A stretch of 64,000 nucleotides of DNA from Alphaproteobacteria bacterium (GTDB lineage Bacteria; Pseudomonadota; Alphaproteobacteria; Rhizobiales; JAJFHC01): assembly GCA_021775805.1 (NCBI GenBank), contig JAJFHD010000012.1:62001-126000 (forward strand). The letters run 5' to 3'. Position numbers and translations under genes: made by a program. Positions 7,575 to 16,585 of this stretch are shown here, in pieces. The stretch's first letter is position 1; each line of letters begins with the position of its first letter. Under the pieces are notes generated by a model that was given only the letters and a program-made list of their open reading frames with translations, had not been told where the DNA came from and did no database searches.

Positions 7575-9113
7575 TCAGTATGCGTTCTCCGAATTCAGCA
7601 GCGAAAACGGCGTCATCATCAGAATGTACAGGTCGAACAGTATCGACCAGTTTTCGATGTAATAGAGATCATGCTCCACGCGGTGCTGGATTTTCTCGGT
7701 GGTGTCAGTCTCGCCGCGCCAGCCATTGATCTGAGCCCAGCCGGTGATCCCCGGTTTGACACGGTGCCGGGCAAAATATCCGTCAACGACTTCCGTATAG
7801 AGATGGTCGGCGGCCTTTGCCATGACCGCATGGGGACGGGGCCCGACAAGCGAAAGCTCGCCCCTCAGTACGTTGAAGAGCTGAGGCAGTTCATCGATGC
7901 TGGACTTGCGTATGAAGCGTCCCACTCTGGTAACCCGGGGGTCGTCTTTGGTCACCAGCTTTGAGGCCGTCGCATCACTCATATCGGTTCTCAGCGAACG
8001 GAACTTGTAGACTTCGATCAGGTCGTTGTTGAAACCCCATCGTTTTTGTTTGAAGAATACCGGACCTTTGCTGTCGAGTTTGATCAGGGCGGCAGTGATC
8101 AACATGAGCGGGGAAAGCAAGACAAGGGCAATTGCGGCGACGACCCGATCCTCGATTGTCTTCATCACATAGTCCCAGTCCGCCAGCGGACGGTCAAAGA
8201 CGTCGAAGAACGGCACCTCACCGATAAAGGAATAGGACCGTGGCCGGAAACGAAGTTTGTTGGTGTGGGCGCTCAATCTGATGTCCACAGGCAGGATCCA
8301 GAGTTTCTTGAGAATTTCGAGAAGCCGGTTTTCCGCCGTGATCGGCAAGGCAACGATGAGAAGGTCAATGCGAACCTTTCTGGCCAGGCTCACCAGTTCC
8401 TCTATGTTTCCAAGCTTTGGATATCCGGCAACCAGATCGGGCGAGCGTTCGTCGGATCTGTCGTCGAAAACGCCGGTGATCCGGATGTCGGTGTCGTTGG
8501 TTGCGGCAAGGGCATTGATCAGGCGGCTTCCCCGTTCTCCGCCGCCGATGATCACTGCGTGGCGTTCGAGACGCCCTTCCGCGTTCCAGTGGCGGACCAT
8601 GGCACTGATGAAACCTCGAAAGATGAGCAATACGAACATGCCGATGCTGTACCAACTGGCGAGCCAGACACGGGAAAACTCTGCGCCGGCCTTGGTGAAA
8701 AACGCCAGGGCCGTCAGCAACGAGAATATCGCTGTCCATGCAAGAAGCAATTTTGCCGACTGGCGGATGAAATCGCGCAGGGCAACGATGGAGTACAGAC
8801 CGAATGACTGGAACACCAGTGGTGCGGACGCTGCAGTCAGCATTATGACAGCGTAATACCCGTTGTTTGTGCTGTCCGGCGTCGCACCAAGATAGAACGC
8901 CCAGATATTGAAACCGACGGCAGCGATGATGATAAGTTCGAGGATCCGGACGACGCCCAGCAAGATGGTGGGCGTGAGCCAGTGATCGGATTCGCTGCGG
9001 TGTGGAACATGGACGGTTTCTGTGACGTTTTCATCGGGTGCCGTTATGCCGATTGCCTTGAGAAGCTCTTCGGCTGCGGCGGTTGAAGACTGTTCCTGTT
9101 TTTCTTTTTGCAT
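7575..9113 (-). CDS. Undecaprenyl-phosphate sugar phosphotransferase (WcaJ/HfsE type)
   Basis: A 512-residue polyisoprenyl-phosphate hexose-1-phosphate transferase that starts repeat-unit assembly. The N-terminal half has four membrane helices (about residues 48-165) and a CoA-binding-like Rossmann domain (HAVIIGGGERGSRLI). The C-terminal catalytic domain begins with another membrane segment (VVAAIALVLLSPLMLITAAL) and carries the bacterial sugar transferase signatures GPVFFKQKRWG, EVYKFRSLRTDM, DELPQLFNVLRGELSLVGPR and KPGITGWAQINGWRG. The architecture fits WcaJ, ExoY-family long forms and holdfast HfsE. The donor sugar is not determined by sequence. Confidence 0.92.
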   Translation of the reverse strand: MQKEKQEQSSTAAAEELLKAIGITAPDENVTETVHVPHRSESDHWLTPTILLGVVRILELIIIAAVGFNIWAFYLGATPDSTNNGYYAVIMLTAASAPLVFQSFGLYSIVALRDFIRQSAKLLLAWTAIFSLLTALAFFTKAGAEFSRVWLASWYSIGMFVLLIFRGFISAMVRHWNAEGRLERHAVIIGGGERGSRLINALAATNDTDIRITGVFDDRSDERSPDLVAGYPKLGNIEELVSLARKVRIDLLIVALPITAENRLLEILKKLWILPVDIRLSAHTNKLRFRPRSYSFIGEVPFFDVFDRPLADWDYVMKTIEDRVVAAIALVLLSPLMLITAALIKLDSKGPVFFKQKRWGFNNDLIEVYKFRSLRTDMSDATASKLVTKDDPRVTRVGRFIRKSSIDELPQLFNVLRGELSLVGPRPHAVMAKAADHLYTEVVDGYFARHRVKPGITGWAQINGWRGETDTTEKIQHRVEHDLYYIENWSILFDLYILMMTPFSLLNSENAY

Positions 9114-9149
9114 TGCATCTTACATGAAGGCCTGGACTTCACATTCCAA

Positions 9150-10322
9150 TCATTCGGCTGCAGGGGTTATCGGGTGCGTCTGTTCGGCAGAGGTGCTGCC
9201 GGCAGGACGGGAAAGACGGGCACAGTAAAAAGATGTGACGTCCTCGACCATTTTTTCGACCGAGAATTCCTGGGCAACGCGCGCCTTAAGTCTCTCGGTA
9301 ACGGGGCGTCGGGAGTCGGGACTGTCGAGGAAGCCAATCAATTCGGTTGTCAGTGCGTCAACATCGCCTGGCGGGACGAGACCGGATGAATACTCGCCAA
9401 AGATCTCCGGTATGCCGCCAACGTCCGTCGCGACCATGGGGAGGCCTGCGGCGGCCGCTTCAAGGACGATGTAGGGAAACGATTCCGCCCGCGACGGCAC
9501 GACAAGCATACGGGCCCTGGAAAACATCTGCCGCGCCGGATGGGCACCGGCAAACCGGACAACGTCATTCAGTTCCAAAGCGTCACACAATGACTTGAAA
9601 GCCTGTTCATCGGGACCGGAACCGACAATCGTGGCGGTAACCGGGCGCTCCATTTTTATCTTCGCCAGGGCATGGAGCAGGACATCGACTCCTTTTAGAT
9701 GCCGAAGTTCGCCGACGAAGAGAAAGTCCGTGGCGTCGTCTGCAGCCTCCACCGGCGCAAATTCGTGCTCCGCGAGGCCGTTTGGAACGACTTTGACAGG
9801 GCGCTTCGGCAGGCCGATTTTTTTTGAATAGGCCGATAACCCAAACGCGCTTTCAAAGATGAAACCGTCGGTGCGGGTCGCAAGAATCTGCTCCAGGCCA
9901 AGAAAGACAAAGCCGACCGGCGTGCGCCGTGAATAATGCAGACTTCCACCATGGGGGGTGTAGAATGCACTCGTGCCTGAAAACAGCGATGCGATCCTGG
10001 CATAGGCACCGCCTTTCGCTCCATGGCCGTGGACGATGTCAGCGTGAGTGGTGCGCAACCGCCGCCGCAAGGCAGCCGCCGCTGTGAAATCCGAAAAGCT
10101 CAGGGTCCGGCTCATGGGGAGACGTTCCACTCCCAGCGCGCACACATGACTAATTTCTTCAAGACTGTCGATCGCCGTTGCACCGCCGGTCGAGGAATCG
10201 CAGATCAGTCCGACCTCAATGCCTGACGCCGCCTGCCCACGAGCCAGGTCGCAGACGTGTCGAAACAGGCCGCCAACAGGAGCGCGGAAGCAATGAACTA
10301 CACGCATGGGACGTGGCATCAA
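9150..10322 (-). CDS. Glycosyltransferase family 4
   Basis: A 390-residue GT-B glycosyltransferase. The N-terminal domain holds the acceptor-side GGLFRHVCDLARG segment. The C-terminal nucleotide-sugar domain carries GELRHLKGVDVLLHAL, RMLVVPSRAESFPYIVLEAA and the E-x7-E motif typical of GT4 (retaining). It probably adds the second sugar to the lipid-linked unit. It lies between the Wza and initiating transferase genes with short gaps (26 and 36 bases). It is the only ordinary glycosyltransferase in the cluster, so the repeat unit is either very simple or needs enzymes encoded elsewhere. Confidence 0.88.
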   Translation of the reverse strand: MMPRPMRVVHCFRAPVGGLFRHVCDLARGQAASGIEVGLICDSSTGGATAIDSLEEISHVCALGVERLPMSRTLSFSDFTAAAALRRRLRTTHADIVHGHGAKGGAYARIASLFSGTSAFYTPHGGSLHYSRRTPVGFVFLGLEQILATRTDGFIFESAFGLSAYSKKIGLPKRPVKVVPNGLAEHEFAPVEAADDATDFLFVGELRHLKGVDVLLHALAKIKMERPVTATIVGSGPDEQAFKSLCDALELNDVVRFAGAHPARQMFSRARMLVVPSRAESFPYIVLEAAAAGLPMVATDVGGIPEIFGEYSSGLVPPGDVDALTTELIGFLDSPDSRRPVTERLKARVAQEFSVEKMVEDVTSFYCARLSRPAGSTSAEQTHPITPAAE

Positions 10323-10348
10323 CTGTCTCCTTGAACTGCAGCCACCGT

Positions 10349-11077
10349 TCAGAAGTACCGTTCGGCTACCGTAATGGTGTCGCCAGGCATGACTTTTGCG
10401 GTCGGCTTGAGAAGCAGTTTTTCAGGCCCGTCCGCAGATTGCCTGAGTACTTTGAACTTGCTCTTGCGTGCCCGAGGCGAAAATCCGCCGGCGATTGCAA
10501 CGGCAGTTTCCACCGTCATGCCGGCCACATAGGGGTACTGCCCTGATCGTTGGACTTCTCCGAGAATGAAAAAGGGCCGGTAAGTGACGACCTGGACCGC
10601 CACGTCGGGACTGCGAAGGTAGCCCTGACGTAGTTTTTCGGTAATCACCGACTGAGCTTGTGCCGTTGTCAGACCGCCAATCCTGACCTGCGAAACCAGC
10701 GGCATGGAAATGTATCCGGATCCGTCCACCAGATATTGACCGGTGAGACCCGCTTCCCCGAAGACCGTTATGCGAAGCCGGTCGCCGTTACCCAGCCGGT
10801 AACTGGGTTGCGCTGTCGCCGCAAGGTTGCGGTAACCCGCCTGATGCGAGTTGGACGCCAGTTGCCGCGCGTCGCCTTGGGCGACCAGTGTTCCCGGGAA
10901 ATAGACATGGCCGTTTGAGCCAACCGGAATGGACGCTTGTTTTGGATCTATGTTTTGCGCCGTTGTGCTGGTGACGTACGTTGTACGGCGCGGCATTTCC
11001 GTACAGGCGGCAAGCACAAGGGTGCATAGGGCCGCGGCAACGACGGTACAGAACGGCAGACGAGGTTGGTCTGGCAT
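10349..11077 (-). CDS. Polysaccharide export outer membrane protein (Wza/HfsD family)
   Basis: A 242-residue lipoprotein: signal peptide with lipobox LVLAAC, so Cys24 or close by is the likely lipidated residue. The Poly_export domain (about 95-165: YRLGNGDRLRITVFGEAGL, SGYISMPLVSQVRIGGLT) is followed by one SLBB domain (FFILGEVQRSGQYPYVAGMT). It forms the outer membrane pore for the polymer. It is shorter than E. coli Wza (about 380 residues), as in holdfast and rhizobial export proteins. First gene of the four-gene minus-strand operon and divergent from the Wzc-like gene. Confidence 0.9.
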   Translation of the reverse strand: MPDQPRLPFCTVVAAALCTLVLAACTEMPRRTTYVTSTTAQNIDPKQASIPVGSNGHVYFPGTLVAQGDARQLASNSHQAGYRNLAATAQPSYRLGNGDRLRITVFGEAGLTGQYLVDGSGYISMPLVSQVRIGGLTTAQAQSVITEKLRQGYLRSPDVAVQVVTYRPFFILGEVQRSGQYPYVAGMTVETAVAIAGGFSPRARKSKFKVLRQSADGPEKLLLKPTAKVMPGDTITVAERYF

Positions 11078-11232
11078 GAGATTTACATATGCCCGTTACA
11101 TATCAACTCATCACCAGATACCGCGTATTCGTTAACATTTCTTAAGTATGATCTCGATGGATATTAAGAGATTGGTTACCAAAAAAGTTGATTTTAGAGG
11201 CTGTAAGTTTTTGCCACTGAATCGATGTACCG
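11078..11232. promoter_or_regulatory. Divergent promoter region of the polysaccharide export genes
   Basis: A 155-bp AT-rich gap between the Wza and Wzc-like genes that must hold promoters in both directions. It contains TTAACATTTCTTAA at 11131-11144 (two TTAA boxes with six bases between them, one short of the CtrA spacing). No confident -35/-10 pair was assigned. Confidence 0.4.
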
Positions 11233-13500
11233 ATGAGTCCAAATTCTCTGCCGCCACAGCGCCCGACAGTTGCGGGTGCGGAAACAGATGCAGCACACGC
11301 TGCCGATGGCGTTGACATTGCGGGGCTGGCATTGGGTGTCTGGCGCCGAAAGTTTCTGATTGCTGCAGTGGTCGTCGCGGTCGTTGCCGGTGCCGCGGTT
11401 CTCTTGACCCTGGCGACACCAAAATTCACATCTGAAGCGAGAGTTCTGATCGAAGACCGGGAATCCGGGTTCTCGCGGATATCGGCAGATCAAGCCAGGG
11501 CGGCCCCGCCTGACAATCTTGCCATTCGCAGCCAGGTGGAAGTCCTGTTGTCCGAAGACCTCGCACTTAGCGTTGTCGAAAAGCTCGGCCTGGTCAGCAA
11601 TCCGTTGTTCAATCCCGGTGCCAAGCCCTCTCTGACCGAACGGGTTCTATCGATTGTCGGGATTGGGTCATCGGCACCACCGGCCGCCGGGCGAGAGGTT
11701 GTGTTGAACGAGTATTTTGAAAACCTGATAGTTTACCCAATTCCCCAGTCGCGGGTCATCTCGGTCGGTTTCACCTCACCAGATCCCAAGATCACTGCCG
11801 CCGTGGTCAACACGTTGGTCGAGCATTATGTCGAAGCCACCCGCGAAGCTAAATTCGAAACGACGAAACTTGCAACCGAATGGCTTGCCCGGCAGATAGA
11901 CAATCTGAGGCGCAAAGTTGCATCGTCCGAAGCGGCGGTTGAGGAATTCAGAGCAAGTTCCGGACTGGTTGAAGGCGCGGTTACGACATTGAACCGTCAG
12001 GAACTTTCGGAAATAAACACGCAGATATCGGTTGCTGCCGCTGCCAGAAGCGATGCGCAGTCACGTGCCAGTGCCATCAGGAACATGCTGAAAAGCCAGG
12101 GCGGTGTCGATGCGGCCCCGGAAGTCCTCAGTTCCCGCCTGATTCAACGGCTGGGCGAACAGCAGGCGGCCCTGCGTCGGAGGATTGCCGATCTCAGTGT
12201 CACCTACCTGCCTGAGCATCCCAACATGAAACGCCTCAGCGCAGAACTCATCGGACTCGACCGCCAGGTGCGCCGGGAAGCGCTCAAGATTGTTGAAGGT
12301 CTGGAAGAGGAAGCCCGCTCGGCTGGCGACCGTGAGCGGTCTGTTCGTGAAAAGTTGAAGAAACTCAAGACACAGGCCGCCCTGAGCAGTCAGGACGGTA
12401 TCAGACTAAAGGCACTGGAAAGAGATGCGGCGGCCAACAGGCAGTTGTTTGAATCTTTCCTGAACCGCTACCGGGAGGCCAGTACCCGGGAGAGCATTAC
12501 ATCGTTGCCAGCAGGTGCCCGGGTAATTTCAAAGGCCCAGGTACGCAACAGCCCGACCTCGCCGAAGAAAAAACCGATTATGATCCTGGCCTTTGTCGGA
12601 GCATTGACCTTGGGGACTCTGATTGCTTTCCTGGCTGAATGTTTCCGCCCGGCATCTCGGCCAACCTCTCGTCCGGCACTTACCGGTGGCGTAGATCCAG
12701 TCCTGGCAACGAGCGGGCTTGCCGCGCCGCCGATGCCGCCACGCACAGACATCCCCGCGCCTGGCGCGGCCGCTACGGAGCCGGCCGGCCCGTCGGTTGC
12801 TCCGGGTCTGAGCATGCCGTCTGTCAACGGTGTTCGCAACGCCTCGGAGCTTCCCAGGGAAGTCGTCTATGACAACCGCTCGGAGTTTTCCGAGGCGATA
12901 CTGGCGCTTCACCAGACGATTGCGGGACGATTGGATGCAAAGGGACGAAAACGGGTTGCGGTCACGGCGGCCTGGGCAGGGCAGGGCCGAACGACAGTGA
13001 GTGCGGGCCTGGCGCGATCGTTTGCGCGTTCGGGTTTGCGTACCCTTGTCATTGACGCGGACTTTGGCACGCCTTCATTGACTGAAGCCTTCAACGTGCC
13101 GCGCACGCGCGGCCTGTCTGAATTGTTGCTTGGGCAAGCGTCGTTCCGGGAGGTCGTGAACAGTGATGCCGCAAGCGGTGCTGACATTCTGACTGCCGGG
13201 TTTATGTCCGGTGAGGCACGCAGCATGCTGGCGTCACAACGTATGGACATCATTCTGAATGCCCTGGAAAACGCCTATGACCGAATTGTCATTGATGCGC
13301 CGACCCTGCTCGACACCAACGACGGCACGGTCGTCGGCCGGTTCTCCAGATCCGCAGTTCTGCTGCTGAATGTTTCCGACGTCCAGGAAATCGACCGTGC
13401 AGCTCTCGTGTTGGCGGGGTGCGGCTGCGACGACATCATGCCGGTGCACACGCATATACTCGCTCACGACAAGTCGCAAGGCCTCGGACAGGCGGCGTAA
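11233..13500 (+). CDS. Wzc/GumC-like polysaccharide co-polymerase with altered kinase P-loop
   Basis: A 755-residue chain-length determinant. Wzz-type N-terminus with one membrane helix (about residues 38-60), a long periplasmic coiled-coil region (about 200-420), a second helix (about 450-475), then a Pro/Ala-rich linker and a BY-kinase-like domain (about 545-755). The Walker A region reads AGQGRTTVS, so the essential lysine is arginine (R586). Walker A' VIDADFG and Walker B RIVIDAP are present. There is no tyrosine cluster at the C-terminus. It may have lost autokinase activity while keeping its scaffolding role. In Caulobacter holdfast clusters these two parts are separate proteins (HfsA, HfsB). 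Confidence 0.88.
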   Translation: MSPNSLPPQRPTVAGAETDAAHAADGVDIAGLALGVWRRKFLIAAVVVAVVAGAAVLLTLATPKFTSEARVLIEDRESGFSRISADQARAAPPDNLAIRSQVEVLLSEDLALSVVEKLGLVSNPLFNPGAKPSLTERVLSIVGIGSSAPPAAGREVVLNEYFENLIVYPIPQSRVISVGFTSPDPKITAAVVNTLVEHYVEATREAKFETTKLATEWLARQIDNLRRKVASSEAAVEEFRASSGLVEGAVTTLNRQELSEINTQISVAAAARSDAQSRASAIRNMLKSQGGVDAAPEVLSSRLIQRLGEQQAALRRRIADLSVTYLPEHPNMKRLSAELIGLDRQVRREALKIVEGLEEEARSAGDRERSVREKLKKLKTQAALSSQDGIRLKALERDAAANRQLFESFLNRYREASTRESITSLPAGARVISKAQVRNSPTSPKKKPIMILAFVGALTLGTLIAFLAECFRPASRPTSRPALTGGVDPVLATSGLAAPPMPPRTDIPAPGAAATEPAGPSVAPGLSMPSVNGVRNASELPREVVYDNRSEFSEAILALHQTIAGRLDAKGRKRVAVTAAWAGQGRTTVSAGLARSFARSGLRTLVIDADFGTPSLTEAFNVPRTRGLSELLLGQASFREVVNSDAASGADILTAGFMSGEARSMLASQRMDIILNALENAYDRIVIDAPTLLDTNDGTVVGRFSRSAVLLLNVSDVQEIDRAALVLAGCGCDDIMPVHTHILAHDKSQGLGQAA

Positions 13501-13565
13501 GGCAGCGTATTCGCAAACTGGTCCGGCAATGCCGTTTAGGTGGGATACGGTCGGGGCAGTGCGGC

Positions 13566-14804
13566 TCAGGAGGCGTCTGCCGGCTTGGCTCCTCGCAACA
13601 CTCGGCGCACAGAGATTGCCAGCGAAAACAGGGCGGGCGTTTTCTTGATCTTCCGTTTCAAGGCCAGGTAGAGGCCCATGACGACGGCATAGATGTGGCC
13701 CATGGCGGTTACGCCGACGATTGTATCAAAAAGATCGATCCTGTGATCCGCCCAGGTCGACTTGTAGGCCGCTTCGCCTTGCGAAAAATCGAATGCAGTG
13801 ATGCCGGACCGGCAACAGGTTTCGATGGTCCTGCGCAAGGCAAGGTCGCCGGGGGAATGGCGGGCGTGCGGTCCTGGAGCCATGGCAAGGACGAGGCCGT
13901 AATAGCGTCCCTTGTACGTGGTCCCGAAGACGGTCGCTGCAATGTCGTTTCCGCACATCAGCTGATTGCACATGAGCTGCAGGCCAGATGCTGTTCTCTC
14001 ATGGCCAAGTGCCTTGATGAAGTCGGCGAAATGCTGACCGAAAAGATCACCGACGCCAAGTGTGTCCATCTGTAGGCGTTTCTGGGCCAGAAGCTGCCCG
14101 ATAAACACGTCCAGTTCCACCGACGTTGAAACCGTGTGGATCGTCAACGCGCCGCCGGCCGCCAGGCGTTTGTCTCTCTTTCGAGCGCTTCGCCGGGTCG
14201 ACGATGAGCGTTTCCGCGCATACAGATCTTCATAATCGGGCTGTAAGTCGAGGCTGTAGGATTCATTGACGGACGGCCGATGGGAAATCAGGTAGAACGG
14301 GTTGTCGCAGCCGCCCCAGGATGTCGGCTGGTCGGACAAATGGATCGCGTCGCAGTCGGGCAACCGCTGAAGGATTTCCCGCACGAGTGCGGACATTGAT
14401 GCCGTTGTCTGATGCTTGACCCAATCGCCGGAACACAGTCCCAAATTGTAGTTACTGTGGCATCCGCCGAGCCAGTGAAGGATGCGAAACGGCCCTTTTT
14501 CGGTGGTTCCCAATGGCAGGATACACAAGGTCCGTCCCGAAGGGTCGGCTACCGTCACGAACTGCGGTGTCGTGTTTTCCTCGAGCCCGACGCTTTTGAT
14601 CCAGGCATTCAACCAGTCGTACGACTGATACACGGTGCAGACACCGGTTGCCTCAAGGTGACGCCAGCGCTCTTCCAGAAGTTCGATATCGTGGTGGATG
14701 TCGATCCCGCCGGCTGTCCAGGTTGCACCGGATTGATCGCGAACAAGATCAGCCGGAACCGGCCCTTCTAGGGGGGCTTGCAACTGTGACGGCGACATGT
14801 CCAT
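13566..14804 (-). CDS. FemAB/CelD-like GNAT acyltransferase (HfsK-like)
   Basis: A 412-residue cytoplasmic protein of the double-GNAT family often annotated cellulose biosynthesis protein CelD or FemAB-like. Visible hallmarks are WRHLEATGVCTVYQSYDWLN near residue 55, a basic segment (RKRSSSTRRSARKRDKRLA, about 200-220), and the C-terminal RYYGLVLAMAPG and FDFSQGEAAYKSTWAD segments. In Caulobacter the relative HfsK modifies the holdfast polysaccharide. Here it is convergent with the Wzc-like gene and divergent from a deacetylase, supporting a role in modifying the same polymer. The acyl donor and acceptor are unknown. Confidence 0.78.
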   Translation of the reverse strand: MDMSPSQLQAPLEGPVPADLVRDQSGATWTAGGIDIHHDIELLEERWRHLEATGVCTVYQSYDWLNAWIKSVGLEENTTPQFVTVADPSGRTLCILPLGTTEKGPFRILHWLGGCHSNYNLGLCSGDWVKHQTTASMSALVREILQRLPDCDAIHLSDQPTSWGGCDNPFYLISHRPSVNESYSLDLQPDYEDLYARKRSSSTRRSARKRDKRLAAGGALTIHTVSTSVELDVFIGQLLAQKRLQMDTLGVGDLFGQHFADFIKALGHERTASGLQLMCNQLMCGNDIAATVFGTTYKGRYYGLVLAMAPGPHARHSPGDLALRRTIETCCRSGITAFDFSQGEAAYKSTWADHRIDLFDTIVGVTAMGHIYAVVMGLYLALKRKIKKTPALFSLAISVRRVLRGAKPADAS

Positions 14805-14988
14805 GCGTCCGGGCTCCGGCCAGGCAACGGTTTTCTGGGGCTTGCAGTGAACCGACTATGGCACCAAAACCACAACAATTCGTTTCGCCCGGCCGGTGAA
14901 AATACCGTGACGGCACCGCCACATCCGTAAAACAATCTCAATAAGTTTGTGGGAGATTTGCCTGACTTTCGCTTCAATGAGCTGATCA

Positions 14989-16053
14989 ATGGCCAATCTG
15001 AAAACCAGTTTGATTCGGGCAGGACTCGATACTTTGTATTTTTCCAAAGCCTATCGGATCATTGGAAATCAGTGGGCGGGGGCTGGTCTGATCTTCATGC
15101 TGCATCATGTTCGCCCCGAAAAGGCAGGCGGCAGCCCCGAATTTCATCCCAACCGGATTCTGGAAATCACGCCTGAATTTCTCGATGCAGCCTTGCGCTA
15201 CGTGAGACTGAGCGGTCTTGACCTGGTATCGCTCGATGAAGCCGTCGATCGCCTGGCCAGGGGCGACGTCCAGAAGCGATTTGCCTGCTTCACGATTGAC
15301 GATGGCTACCGCGACAACCTCGAGTTCGCGTTGCCGGTTTTCCGGAAGCATGAATGCCCCTTTACGGTTTTTGTGGCGACCGGCATCATCGATTGCACGA
15401 CCGAACTCTGGTGGCTGGCGTTGGAAGACGTTGTCAGGAACAGTGACACGGTCAATGTCCGGATCAATGGAGAACACTGTTCTTTCGAAACCCGGACGCT
15501 GGAGCAAATGGAATTTGCCTACCGGGAAGTCTATTGGGCCTTGCGCCGGATGCCCGAGAGCGAGCAGCGAGGATTCATCCGCGACCTGGCGGGGCGCTAC
15601 AATTTCGACCTTGTGGCTTCCTGCCGCCGTGAAGCCATGACATGGGACGAGGTTCGCACTCTGGCAAGCGAACCTCTGGTGACGATCGGCGCCCACACTG
15701 TGGATCATTTTGCCATTGGAAAACTTGATGCGGAACTTGCCCTTCAGGAGATGACAGCCAGCCGGCGCAAGATTGAGCGGGAAACCGGCCGAACGCCCGA
15801 ACACTTCTGCTTCCCTTATGGCGATCCCGGCTCGGCCGGCAAACGCGACTTCGCCCTGGCTGCCGAAGCGGGCTTTCGGTCCGCTGTCACGACCCGCAAG
15901 GGCGTTCTCTTTGAGGACCACGCGCACCATCTTCATGCGTTGCCCAGGGTTTCCCTCAATGGCGATTATCAGGACCTGAAATACGTGGAGCTGTTTCTGA
16001 GCGGTGCGCCGTTTGCGCTGCTGAACAGGTTCCAGCGGGTCGCTGCCGCTTAG
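14989..16053 (+). CDS. Polysaccharide deacetylase (NodB homology, HfsH-like)
   Basis: A 354-residue enzyme with a NodB/CE4 domain. The metal-binding TFDD-type motif appears as FTIDDGYRDN (about residue 103), the H-x3-H motif as GAHTVDHFAIGKL (about 232), and the RxxxPYG-type motif as FCFPYGDPGSAGK. No signal peptide is seen, so the substrate may be the lipid-linked unit on the cytoplasmic side, or export is unconventional. In holdfast and unipolar adhesin clusters a deacetylase of this type exposes amines that are needed for adhesion. Located at the outer end of the polysaccharide cluster. Confidence 0.85.
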   Translation: MANLKTSLIRAGLDTLYFSKAYRIIGNQWAGAGLIFMLHHVRPEKAGGSPEFHPNRILEITPEFLDAALRYVRLSGLDLVSLDEAVDRLARGDVQKRFACFTIDDGYRDNLEFALPVFRKHECPFTVFVATGIIDCTTELWWLALEDVVRNSDTVNVRINGEHCSFETRTLEQMEFAYREVYWALRRMPESEQRGFIRDLAGRYNFDLVASCRREAMTWDEVRTLASEPLVTIGAHTVDHFAIGKLDAELALQEMTASRRKIERETGRTPEHFCFPYGDPGSAGKRDFALAAEAGFRSAVTTRKGVLFEDHAHHLHALPRVSLNGDYQDLKYVELFLSGAPFALLNRFQRVAAA

Positions 16054-16092
16054 ACCGGAACTGCTCGGAACATGGCGCAACGTGCCCGGCGA

Positions 16093-16311
16093 CTACTCCG
16101 GGTCAGGGCGCTGCATCCACTTTATCAGGAAGCCTGCCGGAACCACCCAGGCGAGACCTGCAACAAGATAAAACAGCCCTTGGGCGAGTTTGGAGGCGTC
16201 ATGGAATTTGGTGCCGCCGACAACCATCATGACAAGGGCGTAGAACACGAGAAACGCCAGCAACAGCACCATGCCGATCAGCTTGCGGAGTCGCACGGGG
16301 AGGGCCGGCAT
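16093..16311 (-). CDS. DUF2842 family small membrane protein
   Basis: A 72-residue protein with two membrane helices (about 10-32 and 44-64), starting MPALPVRLRKLIGMVLLLAF. The length, the RKLIG start and the closing LIKWMQRPD match the DUF2842 family of alphaproteobacteria, whose function is unknown. The start codon and a hydrophobic helix directly after a basic patch support the choice. It is convergent with the deacetylase gene and divergent from the heme A synthase gene. Confidence 0.75.
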   Translation of the reverse strand: MPALPVRLRKLIGMVLLLAFLVFYALVMMVVGGTKFHDASKLAQGLFYLVAGLAWVVPAGFLIKWMQRPDPE

Positions 16312-16585
16312 CGGTCATCTATCCTGATTGATCATGTGCCGACCTGCATATCACCGCGGACGGGAAACCTCAAAGGCCATTCGGTCGCGACGCCGTGTCA
16401 CGGTGTGCCGGCTGGCCATCGTCCTAAAACTTGACCAACTTTGATCAAGCGCAACATCATCACAGGTCAGGCGTGACATATCTCAGAGGCGATATCTTTC
16501 GCATGATTTGTGTTGAGGTGACACCGGTCAGACACAGTGCTATCTGGCACATGGGTGCACACAGCGGATAAACAGCGTTGCCAGG

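Noticed and set aside
11131-11144. Possible CtrA site TTAACATTTCTTAA upstream of the export genes
   Set aside because: The two TTAA boxes are six bases apart, not seven, so it does not meet the consensus.
16432-16460. FNR/FixK-like TTGATCAA upstream of heme A synthase
   Set aside because: The half-sites have no four-base spacer; it is only a short palindrome and does not fit TTGAT-N4-ATCAA.
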